Counted from the stretch's first letter, positions 18,000 through 32,710 are shown. The stretch: DNA of 64,000 nt from Halichoerus grypus (GCF_964656455.1 NC_135713.1:192008187-192072186), one strand, 5' to 3'. A program made the numbers and translations. Notes: generated by a model from the letters alone, not told the origin.

Positions 18000-19255
18000 T
18001 TAAAAAAACCCAGACTAAGAAACCCATGCCTCTACTTAACTCAGTGAGTTGTACAACAACTTCAAGTGGCCTAATATATGTGTACTTAGAGTGAATGAAG
18101 GAGAGGAAATATAAGAAATTTTGAAAAAATAATAGCCTAAAATTTTCCAAACAGGAAAACCCAATAAACCCACAAATCCGAGAAGGTCAATAAACTCTAA
18201 GCACAAGAAACATGGACAATGAGGGCGCCTAGGTGGCTCAGTCGTTAAGCGTCTGCCTTCGGCTCAGGTCATGATCCCAGGGTCCTGGGATCGAGCCCCG
18301 CATCGGGCTCCCTGTTTGGCGGGAAGCCTGCTTCTCCCTTTCCCACTCCCCCTGCTTGTGTTCCCTCTCTCGCTGTGTCTCTCTCTGTCAAATAAATAAA
18401 TAAAAAATCTTAAAAAAAAAAAAAAGAAACATGGACAAAACTACATGAAGGCACGTCATAATCAAACTGCTCAAAACCATCAATAAAGAGAACATCTTAA
18501 AAGCAGCCAAAGGAAAAAAACACACACACACAACATATAGAGAAACAAAGATAATAATGACAACATATTTCTTGTTGGAAATAATGGAACTCAGTCTTTA
18601 AAGCAGTGAAGAGGAGAGGGGACCCAACAACTATCAAGCTAATATTCTATATTCAGATCTTTCAAAAACAAAAGCAAAACAAAGACTATCTGAGACATGC
18701 AAAAGCTGAAAGAATTCATCACTAGTAGACTTACACCGTAGAAATGCTAAAGGAAATATTTTTAAGCGGAAGGAAAATGATACCAGATGGAAATGTGGAT
18801 CCACATAAAAGAATGAGGAACAGTAGAACTGGTAACTACATAGGTAAATATATAAGATTTTTCTTACTATTTAAATATCCAAATACAATGTGATTTCACT
18901 TATATGTAGAATCTTTAAAAGAAGACAAATGAACAAACAACAACAACAAAAAAGAGAGAAACACACTCATAAATATGGAGAACAAACTGGTGGTTGCTAA
19001 AGCAGAGAGGGTGGGGATATGGTCAAAATAGGTGAAAAGGATTAAGAGGTACAAACTTCCAGTTATAAAATAAATCAGTCACCGGATGAAAAGTATAATG
19101 TAGGGAATACAGTCAATAATACTGTAATACACTTATTGTGGTGAGCATTTCAAAATGTATATAATTGTTGAATCACTATGTTGTACATCTGAAACTAATT
19201 TAATATTACATCAACTATACTTCAATAAGAGAGTTAACTTATTGGTTAAACAAAA
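18000..19255 (+). mobile_element. LINE-1 fragments incl. 3' untranslated-like part
   Basis: Degraded L1 sequence (AACATCTTAAAAGCAGCC, later GTTGTACATCTGAAACTAAT near 19180). A younger SINE at 18222 interrupts it. Confidence 0.8.
18222..18424 (+). mobile_element. Carnivore SINE
   Basis: Complete SINE with AGAAACATGGACAA target duplication on both sides, inserted into L1 sequence. Confidence 0.95.
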
Positions 19256-19290
19256 AACATAATATGGTGTGATGTTTATAAGTAAAAGTA

Positions 19291-19495
19291 GGGGCGCCTG
19301 GGTGGCTCAGTCGTTAAGCGTCTGCCTTCGGCTCAGGTCATGATCCCAGGGACCTGGGATCAAGCCCCGCGTCGGGCTCCCTGCTCAGCGGGAAGCCAGC
19401 TTCTCCCTCTCCCACTTCCCCTGCTTGTGTTCCCTCTCTGGCTGTCTCTCTCTATCAAATAAATAAATAAAATCTTTATTAAAAAAAAAAAAAAG
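19291..19495 (+). mobile_element. Carnivore SINE
   Basis: Young-looking complete SINE with an AAGTAAAAGTA-type target duplication. Confidence 0.95.
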
Positions 19496-22400
19496 TAAAA
19501 TGTATGAAAACAATAGCACAAAGGCCAGGAGGGGAAAAATGGAAGTATACTATGTATTGTAAGGTTGTTATACCAATCACGAAATCATATAATATAATTT
19601 GAAGATAGACTGTGATAAGTTAAAGATGAACACTACAAACCATTAAGCAACTACTAAAATAACGAAATCTGAGTTGTAACTAGTCAACAAATAAAATAAT
19701 AAAATGTACTCAGTCAATCCAAAAGCAGGAAGAAAAAGAAGAAAAAAAACGAAACAAAGAACAGATGGGACACATAGAAAATATTAGACAGTAGCTTTAA
19801 ATGTAATCATATAAATAATTACATTAAATATAAATGGTATAATCACCCTAATTAAAAGATAGAGTTGTCACACCAGATAAAAAAGCACAAGCCAAAACTA
19901 CATGCTGTCTACAAGAATGATCTTCAACAGAAAGATACAAGTAGGTGAAAAGTATGGAAAAATTATGCTATGCTAACACTAATCAAAATAGACCTTGAGT
20001 GGTTATATTACTATAAGACAAAGTCAATTTCAGCAAAGAATATTACCAAGGATAAAGGAGGTTATTCCATCATGATAGAAATGTCAACTAATAAAAAAGA
20101 CATAACCTAAATATTTATGCATCTGATAAAAGAACTTCAAAATATATTAAGGAGAATGGCAAAGAGAAACAAATACATACACAATTATAGTTGGAGATTT
20201 CAATACCCCTGTCTCAATAATTGACAGAAAAAAAATATAAAAAATCAGTAAAGATATAGCAGACTTGAACACTAGCAACCTACTTGATCTAATTGATATT
20301 TATAGATCACTCCACCCAAAATCAGAATACACGTTTTTTTCAAGTAGACACATAATATTTACCAAAATAGACCATATTCTCATCTATTACCAGAATACAT
20401 GGATATAAAACAAGACTCAATACATTTAAAAGGATTTCAGTTATTCAACAGATGTTCTGTGACCACAATGGAATTCAATTAGAAATTAACAGATTTGAAA
20501 AATCTCCAAATATTTGGAAACTAAACAATACATTTCTAAGTAACCCTGTGGGTAAAATAAAGCAAAAGGGAAATTAAGAACTATTTTTTTTACTGACTGA
20601 AATTGAAAACATGTCAACATGTGGGATGTTGCTAACACAGTGTTCAGCTTCCCCAGCGTCCACTTTTAAGAAACTAGAAAAAGAAAATTAATCACTGAGT
20701 AAGGAGAAGAAATAGCATAATAAAGATCAAGGCAGAAATAAAATGGAAAACAGAAAAATAGAGAGGTCAGTGAAATGAAAAGACAGTTTTTAGAGAAGGT
20801 AAATAAAATTGATATACCTCTAGCCATATTGATCAAGAAAAGACAAGAGAAGACACAAATTATCAATAACAGAAACGAGAGGGGTGACATCAATACAAAT
20901 TCTACATATATTAAAAGGATAATAAGGGAATATTATAAACTAATTCATGTCAATCAATTCAAAATGAAATGGACAGAGTCCTTAAAGACATAAACTACTC
21001 AAAAATAAATATGTAACTTAAATAGCACTATTAAAGAAATAGAGTGTGTAGTTTACAACCTTCCCACATAGAAAGCTTCAAACCCACATGCTTCACTGGT
21101 GAATTCTACCAAACATTTAAGGAAGAAATAATGCCAATTCTACACAAACTCTACCAGAGAATTGAAGAGAAGGGAAAACTTCCCAACTCATTTTTAAGGC
21201 CAACTTTTGCTTTATCAAAACTAGACAAAGACATTACAAGAAAAGAAAACAACAGACCAATATCTCTCATGAGCACAGATGCAAAATTCTAACCAAATTT
21301 TACTATATCAAATCCAACAATATATGAAAAGATGCTAGCTACATTATGAAGTGGGGTTTATCTCAGGATTGCAAGATTGGTTTAATATTTGAAAATCAAT
21401 GTAATTTACCCAAGTTAATAAACTAAAAAAATTATACAATCATTGTAATAGACGGAGAAAAAGTATCTGACAAATCTAACATCCATTCCTGATTACAAAT
21501 TAAAAAAAAAAGAAGCCCTTGGCAAACTGGGATGGAAGGAAACTTCATCTTGATAAGAGACTTCTACAGAAAAAACCCGAACATCGTATTTAATAGTGAA
21601 AGACAAATGCTTTCTCTCCAAGATCAGGACAAAGGAAAGGAAGTCTTCTCTCATTACTTCTATTTGATAGTGCACTGAAGGTTCCAGTCAGTGCAATACA
21701 GCAAGAAAAAGAAATAAAAGGTATTCAAAATGGAAAGGAAGAAGCCAAACTATCTTTATTTGCAGATAAAATGATTATCTATGGAGAAAACCTGATGGAA
21801 TCTATAAAAAGGTTACTAGAACTAATAAATGAGTTTATCAAGTTTGCAGGAAAAAGATCAATATACAAAAAATTAATTTATCTCTAATACCTAGCAATAA
21901 ACAATTAGAAATTGAAATTTTAAAAAATATTACTTATAATAGCATCAAAAGTATAAAACACTTAGAAAAGTCTGAAAAGATGTAAAAGGCTTACACACTG
22001 AAAACTATAAAATATTCCTGGGAAAAATTAAAGAACACCTAAATAAATGAAGAGACATAAAGTGTTCATGGATCAGAAGATTCAATATTGTTAAGATGTC
22101 AATTCTCCCCAAATTGATTTACAGATAAAAATCCCACCAGACTTGTCTGTAGAAATTGGCAAGCTAATGCTAAACTTCATATGGAAATGTAAAGCTCCTA
22201 GAATAGCCAAACAGCTTTGAAAAAGAAGACAAAATTGGAGGACTAACACTACTAGATTACAAGACTTCTGAAGCTACACTTTCAAGACTTTGTGATATTA
22301 GTATAAATTTAGACAAACAGATCAAAGAAACAGAATAGAAAGTCCAGAAGGAAAGAGATATGAACAACTTATTTTCAGGTTCCAAGGCAGTTGAGTGGAG

Positions 22401-23387
22401 AAAGGATAGTCTTTCCAACAAATGGTGCTGGAACAACTGGATATCCATATGCAAAAAAGCAAACATCAATCCAAACCATATACAGAAATGAACTCAAATT
22501 GGTTCAAAGATCCAAATATAAAACCTAAAACTATAAACGTCTCAAAGAAAACACAGGAGACCTTGTGTTGGGCAAGATTTCTTAAGATATGACACCATAA
22601 GGATAGCCTACAAAAAAAAAATGGATAAATTGGACACCATCAAAATTAAGAATTTCTATCTTGCAAAAGACACTCTTAAGAGAATGAAAATACGAGCTAC
22701 AAAATGGGAGAAAATACTTAGTAAATTACATATTTATAGAGGACTTGTTTCCAGAATATATAAAGAACTCTCAAAATTCAATAATAATATAGCCGAAAGA
22801 CAAATAAGCATATGAAAAGATATCTGACATCATTAATTATAAAGGAAATGCAAATAAAAGCCACAGAGATGCCACTATACACCTATTAAACTGTCTAAAA
22901 TTAAAAACACTTACTATAGCAAGTATTAGCAAAAATGTGAAGAAAATGGAAACCTCATACATTGCTGGTGGGAATGTAAAATGGTACAACCACTGTGGAA
23001 AATAATTTTTTAAAAACTTAACCACACACTTACCATATGAACCAGCCATCCACTTCCAGGTATTTACCCCAAGAGAAATGGAAGTACGTATCCATACAAA
23101 GACGTGTACGTACACACACAGAAGCGCTATTTTTAATAGCCGAAAATTGGAACAAATCAAATGTTCATCAATGGTGAGCAGATAAATTGTGGCATATCCA
23201 TATAATGGAATACTATTCAGCAATAAAAATGAATTATTGATATACATAACAACATGGATGAATCAAAATAATTATGATGAATGAAAGAAGCCAGTTAGAA
23301 AAGAGTACTTACCACATGATTCCATTTATATAACATTCTAGAAAATGCAAACTAATTTTTAGTAACAGAAAGCAGATCTATGAGTAC
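19496..23387 (+). mobile_element. Old LINE-1, ORF2-derived, plus sense
   Basis: A long decayed L1 running through reverse transcriptase to the C-terminal part of ORF2 (for example ATAGAAAGTCCAGAAGG near 22335 and the CATTGCTGGTGGGAATGTAAAATGG region near 22960). Frames are broken throughout. It explains the AT-rich open frames here. Confidence 0.88.
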
Positions 23388-24195
23388 TACCCAAAGCAAT
23401 CTACAGATTTAATACAATCCCTATCAAAATTCCAATAGCATTTTTCACAGAACTAGAACAAACCATCATAAAATTTGTATGAACCACAAAAGACCCTGAA
23501 TAACCAAAGCAATCTTGAAAAAGAAAAACAAAACTGGAGATGTCACAATTCCACAATTCAAGTTATATTACGTAGCTGTAGTAATCAAAACAGTATGGTA
23601 CTGGCACAAAAACAGACACATAGATCAATGGAACAGAATAGGAAGCCCAGAAGCAAACTTACAATTATATGGTCAATTAATCTTCCACAAAGGAAGCAAG
23701 AATATGCAATGAGAAAGACAGTCTCTTCAAAAAATGTTGTTGGGAAAACTGGACAACTATGTGCAAGAGAATGAAACTGGACCACTTTCTTACACCATAT
23801 ACAAAAGTAAACTCAAAATGGATTAAGGACCTAAATGTGAGACCGAAAACCATAAAAATCCTAGAAGAGAGCACAGGCAGTAATTTCTCTGGGATTGGCT
23901 TTAACAACATCTTTCTAAATATGTCTCCTGAGGCAAGGGGAACAAAAGCAAAAGTAAACTATTGGGACTACATCAAAATAAAAAGCTTCTGCATAGTAGA
24001 GGAAACAATCAACAAAACTAAAAGACAACCTACTGAATGGGAGAAGATATTTGCAAGTGACATATTCAATAAAGGTTTAGTATCCAAAATATATAAAGAA
24101 TTTATACAACTCAACACCAAAAAAACCCCCCCAAATAATCCAATTTAAAATGGGCAGAAGACATGAACAGACATTTCTCCAAAGAGGACACACAG

Positions 24196-24382
24196 AGGCA
24201 CCTGGGTGGTTCAGTCGATTAAACGTCCGCCTTCAGCTCAGGTCATGATCTCAGGGTCCTGGAATCGAGCCCCACATAGTGCTCCCTGCTCAGTGGGGAG
24301 TCTGCTTCTCCCTCTCCCTCTGCCTCTCCCCCCGCTTGTGCTCTCTCCCAAATAAATAAATAAAATCTTTTTCTTTTTAAAA
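24196..24382 (+). mobile_element. Carnivore SINE in L1
   Basis: SINE (GGCACCTGGGTGGTTCAGTC) inserted in the L1, with AAAGAGGACACACAG / AAAGAAGACCTACAG flanks. Confidence 0.92.
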
Positions 24383-24633
24383 GAAGACCTACAGATGGGG
24401 CCAACAGACACATGAAAAGATGCTCAACATCACTCATCATCAGGAAAATGCAAATCAAAACCACAATGAGATATCAACCTCACATCTGTCAGAATGGCTA
24501 AAATAAAAAACACAAACAACAAATTCTAGTGAGGATATGGAGAAATAGGAACCTTATGCACTGTTGGTGGGAACGCAAACTGATGCAGCCACTGAGGAAG
24601 ACAGTATGGAGGTTCCTCACAAAATTAAAAATA

Positions 24634-24844
24634 GGGGCGCCTGGGTGGCTCAGTTGGTTAGGCAACTGCCTTCGGCTCAGGTCATGATCCTGGAGTCCCG
24701 GGATCGAGTCCCGCATCGGGCTCCCTGCTCGGCGGGGAGTCTGCTTCTCCCTCTGACCCTCCTCCCTCTCGTGCTCTCTGTCTCTCATTCTCTCTCTCGC
24801 AAATAAATAAATCTTAAAAAAAAATAAAAAATAAAAAAATAAAT
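24634..24844 (+). mobile_element. Carnivore SINE in L1
   Basis: Complete SINE flanked by CAAAATTAAAAATAG duplications, splitting the same L1. Confidence 0.95.
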
Positions 24845-25526
24845 CTCTGCAAAATTAAAAATAGAACTACTCTATGACCCAGTAATTGTACTTCTGGGTA
24901 TTTAACCAAAGAATACAAAAACACTAATTCAAAGGGATACACGCACCTCTGTGTTTATTGCAGCATTATTTATAATAGCCAAATTATGGAAGTAACCTAA
25001 GTGTCCATTGATAGATAAATGGATAAAGAAGAGATTCATATATATAAATTATGGAATATTATTCAGCCATAAAAAAGAATGAACTCTTGCCATCTGCAAC
25101 AACATGGATGGAGCTAGAGAGTACAATGTAAGTGAAGTAAGTCAGTCAGAGAAAGTCAAATACCATATGATTTCACTCATGTGAAATTTAAGAAACAAAA
25201 AAAATGAGCAAAGGGAAAAAAAGAGCAAGAAAGAGAGAGACGAATCGAGAAAGAGAGAGACAAATGAAGGAACAGACTCTTAATTATAGGGAACAAACTG
25301 ATGGATACCAGAGAGGACAGGGGGTGGGAGGATAGGTGAAATAGGTGAGTGCATCAAAATTTAAAAATTAAAAACTTCTGGTCTTCAGAGATAGAACAGA
25401 ATGAAGACAAACCACAACCTGGGAGAAATTTGCTGAACACCTATCTGAGAGAAAGGACTTTTTCCAGAATATAGAACATACTCTTAAAACTCAATAATAT
25501 GTATCCAATTAAAAAATGGATTTGGG

Positions 25527-25755
25527 GGTGCCAGGGTGGCTCAGTCTGTTGAGTGTCCGACTCTTGATTTTGGCTCAGGTTATGGTTTCAGGCTTGTGGG
25601 ATTGAGCCCTGAGTCAGGCTCCATGCTTGGCGGGGAGTCTGCTTGAGATTCTCTCTCTCTATCTCCGTCAGCCTCTCCCCCAACCACACTCACTCACTCT
25701 CTCTCTCTTTGTCTAAGATAAATAAATAAATCTTAAAAAAAAAGAAAAGGAAAAG
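25527..25755 (+). mobile_element. Older carnivore SINE
   Basis: GGTGCCAGGGTGGCTCAG head; AAAAAATGGATTT target duplication on both sides. Confidence 0.93.
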
Positions 25756-25803
25756 AAAAAATGGATTTGAAGGACACATCATTTAAAAAGGTATCTGTAC
25801 ATG

Positions 25804-26035
25804 GGGTGCCTGGGTGGCTCAGTGGTTAAAGCAGCTGCCTTTGACTCAGGTCATGATCCCAGGATCCTGGGATCGAGCCCCGCATTGCGCTCCCTGGTCA
25901 GCGGGAAGCCTGCTTCCCCTCTCACACTCCCCTTGCTTGTGTTCCCTCTCTCGCTGTCTCTCTCTCTCTCTGTCAAATATATAAATAAAAATCTTAAAAA
26001 AAAAATAAACTGGTTCTCCTGCAATTAAAAAAAAA
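25804..26035 (+). mobile_element. Carnivore SINE
   Basis: Complete, with AAAAAGGTATCTGTACAT duplicated on both sides. Confidence 0.95.
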
Positions 26036-26149
26036 AAAAGGTATCTGTACATGAATAGACACTCAACATCATGAGCTATTAGAGAAATGCAAATTAAAGC
26101 CACAATGAGATACAGCCTACATACATACCTATAAGAAAGTCTAAAAAAA

Positions 26150-26346
26150 ATTTTTTTTTAAAGATTTTATTTATTTATTTGAGAGAGAGAGAATGAGAGA
26201 CAGAGAGCACGAGAGGGAAGAGGGCAGAGGGAGAAGCAGACCCCCTGCTGAGCAGGGAGCCCGATATGGAACTCGATCCCGGGACTCCAGGATCATGACC
26301 TGAGCCGAAGGCAGCCGCTTAACCAACTGAGCCACCCAGGCGCCCT
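26150..26346 (-). mobile_element. Carnivore SINE, reverse
   Basis: AAGATTTTATTTATTTATTT tail complement through to CTGAGCCACCCAGGCGCCCT. Confidence 0.95.
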
Positions 26347-26444
26347 AAAAAATTTTTTTAACTGAAATACAAGGTGAAGATCTCATACACTGCTGGTTGG
26401 AATGCAAAAAGGTACATCCATTTTAAAAACAGGTAAGCAGGTTT

Positions 26445-26679
26445 TTTTTTGTGTTTTTTGTTTGTTTGTTTCTTTTTTTAGAGAGAGCACACACGTGGGT
26501 GCGTATGAGCCGGGGGTGGGGAGGTGCAGGGAGAGGAATAGGGAGAGAGAGGATCTTAAGCAGGCTCCACATTCAGCGTGGAGCCCAACTGGGAGCTTGA
26601 TCTCACGACCCTGAGATCATGATCTAAGCCAATATCAAGAGTCGAACACTTAACCGACTGACCCACCCAGGTGCCCCCA
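26445..26679 (-). mobile_element. Older carnivore SINE, reverse
   Basis: Diverged body with ACCCACCCAGGTGCCCC end and AGGTAAGC(A)GGTTT duplication. Confidence 0.92.
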
Positions 26680-27310
26680 GGTAAGCGGTTTCTTAAAAAG
26701 TTAAATATACACTTAGCATATGATGTAGCAATCCTACCATTAAGTATTTTACCTCCCCCAAAATGAAAACATATGCTCACGCAAAGACCTGCATGTGACT
26801 GCTTTTAGCAGATTTATTCATAATAGACAAAAAACTAAGAACAACTCAAATGTCCATTAACTGATGAATGCATAAACAGACTGGTGTATCCATACAACTG
26901 GAATACTACTCAGCAATAAAAAGGAATGAATTGCAGATAGATGCAACAACCTTGATGAATCTCAAAAGGATTATGCTGAGTGAGAGGAGCCAATCACAAA
27001 AGACTACATACTGTATGATTTCATTTATAAGACATGGTGGAAAAGGCAAAACTATAGGGACAAAAATGAGGCTGGTGGCTGCCAGGGGCTGATGGTGGGA
27101 AAAGGGGATTGAGTGCAAACAAAAATGTTCTAGATCTCAAATGTGGTGGTGGTTACGTAGCTATATGTTTGCCAAAACTCATCAAACTGTATACCTAAAA
27201 AGAGTAAATTTTATTAAATGAAAATTATACCTCAATAAATCTGACTTAAGAAAAGAATCAAACAAACATAAACAACTAAGTGAAAATAAACATAAGAAAA
27301 ATCAACTTAC

Positions 27311-27385
27311 AGTTTTTCCAATTCAAGGGTCATCATGAGGATGCTCTCAATTGTTGGAAGTGACACCTGTGTTGTTCCCATGTCT
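27311..27385 (-). CDS. LRRC37A/B: LRRC37 LRR-flank exon (75 bp)
   Basis: The exon encodes DMGTTQVSLPTIESILMM and then TLELEKL, which corresponds to the family segment after the last regular repeat. The acceptor is CTCCTTCAG and the donor GTAAGT. It enters on A (completing Leu from TT) and leaves on CT, both phase 2, in agreement with its neighbours. Confidence 0.92.
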
Positions 27386-27954
27386 CTGAAGGAGAAAGTC
27401 CAAACATGAATGATACCAAAGACAAAAATTCTATACTTAAAAAGAGACTTAACAACATGTGATTAGTTAAATTCCGTCAAGCCAGCTCAAGAGTTAACTT
27501 GCTATGGACAATAAGTTCAGAGAACTTTTATTGAAGAAATTTAAATTTATGTGCATCATCCAATTTATCACCTTGGTGATGAACAGGACAATCTCTTTTT
27601 ACCATTATCCTACTTCTCATTCTCAATTGCATCCACCTCTCTTGATTAATCTTTTTTTTAAAATAATGTACATCTTATTCCACTTTGCTTTTTGAGACAA
27701 ATGATATTTCTACATACATGATAAATGATATTTCTGCATACATCTGCATGTTCCATATCTGTATGTGTTCTTCAATACTGCTTTCTTCCTCTGCAGGCTG
27801 TCTTGCCCATATACATTGTTTCTTTGCCAATAATTCTTATTTCAATAACCCAGTTAAAATTTAAATTATGACTTTTTAACCAAAATGCAAAATACTTAAT
27901 CTTTAAAAAACAGCAGAAATCATCTCATGAGCCATGAGATTGTTGTAATACTTA

Positions 27955-28894
<940 letters not shown>

Positions 28895-29065
28895 CTGTGA
28901 TCAGCATTTCACATTTAATCCTCACAATAACCTTATGTGATAGATATGATCATTACCCCGTTTTACAAATGAGGAAACTGAGGTACAGAGAGGTTATGTA
29001 ATTTGTCCTAGATTGTCAGGAGAGTCAGAAGCAGAGCTGGAATTTGAAATCAGTTTTGACTTCAA
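28895..29065 (+). repeat. MIR element
   Basis: Clear MIR 3' half: CCTCACAATAACCTTATG, then ACAAATGAGGAAACTGAGG and AGAAGCAGAGCTGGAATTTG. Confidence 0.9.
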
Positions 29066-29612
29066 AGCCTGTGTTTAACTCGTATGAAGAAAAGGGGATT
29101 TCAAAATAGCTGTTACCTTAAACTTAACTTTGAGAGCACTAAATATAGAAATACTTTGTTGAACTTCATCTCTCCATCTGGGAGAGCTTCTCTGAGAAAT
29201 ACATTTTCTATTTTTATTCCTTTTCTCTAATCATCTCACATGATTAAGTGTTTAATTAGCCAATGGTCATTGAGACTTTAGAGATTTAAAAAACCATGTT
29301 ATAGGCAAATCAGCTAAAATGGGAAAGTGAGGACATCTGAAAATTCATCTCTCATAAAAGCAACAACAACAATGACAAAAACTGGCAAAAATGGTCAGAA
29401 TTAACTTTGTTAGAAGTTTGGAAAATTTAACCAATGGGCTTGCAGCAACCCAGAGAGCATTTATTAAATAAAAACTAATTTCTGTAAGAACAGTGAGCTC
29501 TGTTGTTTTAACTTGTCCTAGACCTCTGCTCTCTATCCTGATGGTTGCCTTGAAAAATAGCCCACATCCCAGGGGAGCAAAATGGAGCTGGAGTTCCTTA
29601 AAGCCTCATTTT

Positions 29613-30111
29613 CTCTTTTTAAATTTTATTATGTTACGTTAGTCACCATACAATACATCATTGGTTTTTGATGTGGTGATCCACGATCTATCATTTTCGT
29701 ATAACACCCAGTGCTCCATGCAGTACGTGCCCTCCTTAATAACCATCACTGGGCTAACCAACCCCCCCTCTCCCCTCCCCTCTAAAACCCTGTTTGTTTC
29801 TCAGAGTCCATAGTCTCTCATGGTTCATCTCTCCCTCCAATCCCCCCGCCCCCATTTTTCCCTTCCTTCTCCTAATGTCCTCCATGTTATTCCTTATGTT
29901 CCACAAATAAGTGAAACCGTATGATAATTGACTTTCTCTGCTTGACTTATTTCACTTAGCAAATCTCCTCCAGTCCCATCCATGTTGATGTAAAAGTTGG
30001 GTATTCATCTTTTCTGATGGCTGAGTAATATTCCATTGTATATATGGACCACATCTTCTTTATCCATTCATCTGTTGAAGGGCGTCTCGGCTCTTTCCAC
30101 AGTTTGGCTCT
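29613..30111 (-). mobile_element. 5'-truncated LINE-1, reverse, with target duplication
   Basis: The L1 3' end in reverse orientation starts with the poly-A complement and TTAGTCACCATACAATACATC and ends inside the ORF2 C-terminal part. TTAAAGCCTCATTTTC flanks both sides (29597-29612 and 30112-30127), marking one retrotransposition event of about 0.5 kb. Confidence 0.93.
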
Positions 30112-30309
30112 TTTAAAGCCTCATTTTCAAAGAACTGTCATTGTTTTACCTGTATAGTGGGTTCCCTGGAAAACCTCGCTTGAAAAGCTTGTCTTTGACC
30201 TCACTGAGAGCTGCACAATGCTAAAAGCCTCTTCTTCTCAAGGGGCATTTTTAAAAAACAATTACAGGTAAATGTTTTATCCTGGTGGTCGTGTGAGGCA
30301 ATGGATTAA

Positions 30310-32515
30310 CAGGCGGGACAAAAAAATAGCTTAACCAAAAATCTTAAAAGGAAAAAGCTGAGAAATAAGATGTCCACAGAGACTTTGAAATGCTTCAACA
30401 TATTCCTGGGAAACCAGAAGACCACAAGACATATTCCTAGGAATGTAGGAAAAAACTTAGCACTAATACATGGGGTCAGCAAGGTTGCAGGATACAAGAT
30501 CAATGTGTAAAAATTAGCTGTATTTCTATACACTAGCAATGAGTAGTCCAAAATGAAATTAAGAAAACAATTCCATGTATAACAATATTAAAAAGAATAA
30601 AATACTTAGGAAAAAATTAACCAAAGAAGTACAAGACTACACTGAAAACTATAAAACATTGTTGAAAGAAATTAAAGAACATCAAAATAAATGGAAAGAT
30701 ACGCCACGTTCATGGATTAGAAGAAAGTATTGTTAAAATGGCACTATGCCCCAAACTGAACTATGGTTTCAGCACATTCCCTATCCAAATCGCAGCTGAC
30801 TTCTTTCCAGAAATTGGCAAGTTTATTCTAAAATTCATACGTCAAATCAAGGGACCCAGAATAGCCCAAACAATCTTGATAAGGAAGAACAAAGTGGAAA
30901 GACTCATGTGCCCTGGTTTCAAAACCCAATTCAAAGCTACAGTAATCATAGTGGGATACTGGCATAAGAATAGACACATAGGGGCGCCTGCGTGGCTCAG
31001 TCGTTAAGCGTCTGCCTTCGGCTCAGGTCATGATCCCAGGGTCCTGGGATCGAGCCCCGCATCGGGCTCCCTGCTCAGCGGGAAGCCTGCTTCTCCTTCT
31101 CCCACTCCCCCTGCTTGTGTTCCCTCTCTCGCTGTGTCTCTCTGTCAAATAAATAAATAAAATCTTAAAAAAAAAAAGAATAGACATATAAATCGATGGA
31201 ACAGAACTGACTGTCCAGGAATAAATACTCACATTTATGGTCTATTAATTTTCAACAAGGATGCCAAAACAATTCATTGTGGGAAGACTGGTCTCTCCAA
31301 ATGGTGCTGGGGCAACTGTATACCCACATACAGAATAATGTGGTTGGATTCTTACACTTCATACCATATATAAAAATTAACTCGAAATGGACCAACTACC
31401 TAAATGCAAGAGCTCAAGTTATAAAACTAGGAATCTTTCTGACCTTGGATCAAGCAACAGCTTCTTCGACATGACACCAAAAGCACAAATAGCCAAAGGC
31501 AAAATAAATAAATCGGACTTTATAAAAAAACAGACTTTTGTGCTTCAAAGGACATTATCACAAAAGTGAAAGACAACTCACAGAATGGGAGAGAACATTT
31601 ACAAATCATATGTCTGATAAAAGTCTAGTATTCAGAATATCCAGAATATAAAGAACTCTTACAACTCAATAAAAAGACAAATAATCAAATTTTTAAATGG
31701 GCAAAGGATTTGAAGAGATGTTTCTCCAAAGAAAATACACAAATGGCCAATAAGCACATGAAAAGATGTTTGATGTCTTAAGTCATTAGGCAAGTACAAA
31801 TCAAGGCTATAATGAGATATTACTTTACACTCACCAAGATGGCTATAACCAAACAAACAGACAACGATAAGTGGTAGCAAGATTATGGAGAAACTGGAAC
31901 CTTCATACATTGGTGGAAACATAAAATGGTGTAGTCACCTGTGGAAAACAGTTTGGCAGTTCCTCAAAAGGGTTAAACATAGAGTTACCACATCACCCAG
32001 CAATTCCACTTCTAGGTATGTACCCAAGAGAATTAAAAACATGTGTCCACACAAAAACTTGTATGTGAATACTCACAGCAGCATTATTGATAATAGCCAA
32101 AAAGTGGAAACAATTCAAATGTCTCATAACTGAGGAATGAACAAAATGTGATGTATGTATACAAGGGAATATTATTCAGCCTTAAAAATGAATGAAGTAC
32201 TGAGACATGCTACAACATGGATGAACCTCGAAGCTAACATGCTGTGTGAAAGAAGCTAGACACACATTTCTATGAAATGTCCAGAATGGGCAAATCTACA
32301 GGGACAGAAGGTAAATTAGTTGTTGCCAGGGCCTGGGAGGAAGGGAGAATGGGGAGTCACAGGTGATGGGTATGGTATTTCTTTTTGGGGCTGATGGAAA
32401 TTCCCTGGCATTAATGCTGACTATTGTCTGTCAAAGTATACCATTGGACTGTATACTTTATAATGTTGTATATTATATTATGTGGATTATATCTCCATTA
32501 AAAAAAAGAACCATA
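30310..32515 (+). mobile_element. LINE-1 ORF2 3' fragment
   Basis: Plus-sense degraded L1 ORF2 (GATACAAGATCAATGTG, AATAAATGGAAAGATACGCC, TGGATGAACCTCGAAG) to a 3' end near 32510. A SINE interrupts it at 30980. Confidence 0.9.
30980..31178 (+). mobile_element. Carnivore SINE in L1
   Basis: Complete SINE with AATAGACACATA / AATAGACATATA duplication. Confidence 0.95.
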
Positions 32516-32646
32516 TTGTGATAAATAGAGCACCAGTTGTCAGAAGACCAAATATGTTGGTAGGTGGAGAAAAGAGGAGTAAAGACTCAGACTCTTCCAC
32601 AACGGAGGTCAGAGGGTGCCAATGGTGAGGCTGGGAGCCATGCTTT

Positions 32647-32710
32647 TTCTGGGCGGGGGCGGGGGTTCGGGGGGCAGCGGGGGGGGGGGTGGTGGGGGTG
32701 GGGGGTGGGA
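32647..32710 (+). repeat. G-rich tract with G-quadruplex potential
   Basis: More than six runs of four or more G's within 64 bases, including one run of ten. Confidence 0.85.

Larger units (their letters stand above)
23388..25379 (+). mobile_element. Less diverged LINE-1 ORF2 3' part
   Basis: A second L1 starts inside ORF2 (AATACAATCCCTATCAAAAT) and keeps longer frames, such as 23475-23774 and 23759-24148. It runs to an L1 3' end with GA-rich sequence near 25210-25265. Two SINEs interrupt it. Confidence 0.9.
25380..27260 (+). mobile_element. LINE-1 3' fragment with several SINE insertions
   Basis: L1 ORF2 end sequences (CTGAACACCTATCTGAGAG, later CATGGTGGAAAAGGC and AACTGTATACCTAAAAAGAG) run between four SINEs. 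Confidence 0.85.

Noticed and set aside
23475..24148. Plus-strand frames with protein-like sequence
   Set aside because: Remnants of LINE-1 ORF2, not a host gene.
30143..30210. Exon-like minus-strand segment (LSEVKDKLFKRGF) with AG and GTAAAA borders
   Set aside because: It matches no LRRC37 segment, lies at an L1 edge, and its length of about 60 bp makes a chance match likely.
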